In this document: positions 63,609-64,000 of the stretch, one piece after another | How the letters are laid out: each line of letters begins with the position of its first letter | Numbering within the stretch: position 1 is the first letter of the stretch | Assembly: GCF_004114535.1 (NCBI RefSeq) | Contig: NZ_LBJC01000030.1 | Coordinates: 124,001 to 188,000, forward strand | Reading direction: 5' to 3' | DNA length: 64,000 bases | From: Bradyrhizobium nanningense | Lineage (GTDB): Bacteria; Pseudomonadota; Alphaproteobacteria; Rhizobiales; Xanthobacteraceae | Notes under the pieces: model-generated | What the model was told of the DNA's origin: nothing | Database searches by the model: none | What the model saw: only the letters and a program-made list of their open reading frames with translations | Position numbers and translations under genes: made by a program

Positions 63609-64000
63609 TCAGCTCAACACGCCGTATTTCTTGAACCAGGCCTGCGCCTGCTTCCAGGCATCTTCCGCGGCGTCCTTGCGGTAGCTGCCGCGATAATCGG
63701 CATGGAAGCCGTGCGGCGCTTCCGGATAAATCTTGAACTCGGCCGTCTTCTTGTTCTGCTCGAGCGCCGCCTTCATCTGCTCGACCTGTGCGACGGGAAT
63801 GCCGGTATCGGCGGCGCCGTAGAGGCCGAGCACCGGCGCCTTCATCTCGGGCGCGAGCTGCATCGGGCTCTTCGGCCACAGCGGATTGGCGGGATCGACC
63901 ACGGGTCCGTAGAAGGCAACGCCGGCCTTGAGGGTGCCGCTATGGGCGGCATATTCCCAAACCGTGCGGCCGCCCCGGCAGAAGCCGATGATGCCGAGCT
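63609..64000 (-). CDS. Dienelactone hydrolase-family protein (N-terminus beyond the window)
   Basis: About 130 C-terminal residues are visible. The fragment reads IIGFCRGGRTVWEYAAHSGT with the nucleophile Cys in GFCRGGR, then FYGPVVDPANPLWPKSPMQL, PVLGLYGAADTGIPVAQVEQ with the catalytic Asp, and KIYPEAPHGFHADYRGSYRK with the catalytic His. This is the Cys-Asp-His triad of dienelactone hydrolases (carboxymethylenebutenolidase), which open lactone rings in aromatic degradation. The 5' part lies outside the window, so length and start are unknown. Confidence 0.88.
   Translation of the reverse strand, partial: LGIIGFCRGGRTVWEYAAHSGTLKAGVAFYGPVVDPANPLWPKSPMQLAPEMKAPVLGLYGAADTGIPVAQVEQMKAALEQNKKTAEFKIYPEAPHGFHADYRGSYRKDAAEDAWKQAQAWFKKYGVLS

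Overview
The window looks like chromosome of a Bradyrhizobium-type alphaproteobacterium. This rests on high GC, many families of short palindromic intergenic repeats of the Bradyrhizobium kind, and an hspB-hspC-degP heat-shock operon preceded by a ROSE-type RNA thermometer. No rRNA, tRNA, CRISPR array, insertion sequence or prophage was seen. All functional calls are from reading motifs and context; no database search was possible.

Layout. 1-4911 (minus): the Kdp high-affinity K+ pump operon (27-aa ORF, kdpF, kdpA, kdpB, and kdpC cut by the window edge). It is divergent from three small genes (5322-6148), two of them single-helix membrane peptides; a 16-bp motif occurs in both orientations in the shared upstream region. 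6432-8681: upp and an acyl-CoA synthetase. 8683-18918 (minus): a hook and filament module (sigma factor, fliC, fliD, fliS, 90-aa protein, flgD, flgE, 86-aa protein, flgN-like, flgK, flgL) with no basal-body, export or motor genes, headed by an ECF sigma factor. 19432-23764 (plus, divergent): a HAD/COG5610-like protein, a possible glycosyltransferase and a formyltransferase-like protein, plausibly for modification of surface or filament protein.

23814-28514: acyl-CoA dehydrogenase, MaoC-type hydratase, CitE-like lyase, a glycine-zipper protein, a FAH-family protein with a Tat signal, and two tiny coupled ORFs. 28820-31536 (minus): hspB, hspC, two small unknown genes and degP. 31878-33365: exported GH79-like glycosidase. 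33566-37335: branched-chain-type substrate-binding protein, flavoprotein and IclR regulator. 37488-41991 (minus): SDR, Asp/Glu racemase family protein, D-amino-acid dehydrogenase-like protein and ThDP enzyme. 42397-42880: a gene-free stretch that looks like a long dispersed repeat. 42993-44543: a second racemase-family gene and a TetR regulator.

44592-50716 (minus): polyamine-type ABC transporter with an embedded amine-oxidase-like flavoprotein and a HAD hydrolase, divergent from a LysR regulator. 51951-59884: a hexuronate/hexonate catabolic locus (uxuA, an idonate/gulonate-type dehydrogenase, TRAP transporter, GntR regulator, divergent uxuB) with a clear palindromic operator between the regulator and uxuB. 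59983-64000: SnoaL-like protein, CbbY-like phosphatase, NAD-dependent epimerase, serine hydrolase and a truncated dienelactone hydrolase. The most unusual content is the ECF-sigma-headed distal flagellar module with its divergent modification genes, followed by the divergent Kdp/small-membrane-protein region.
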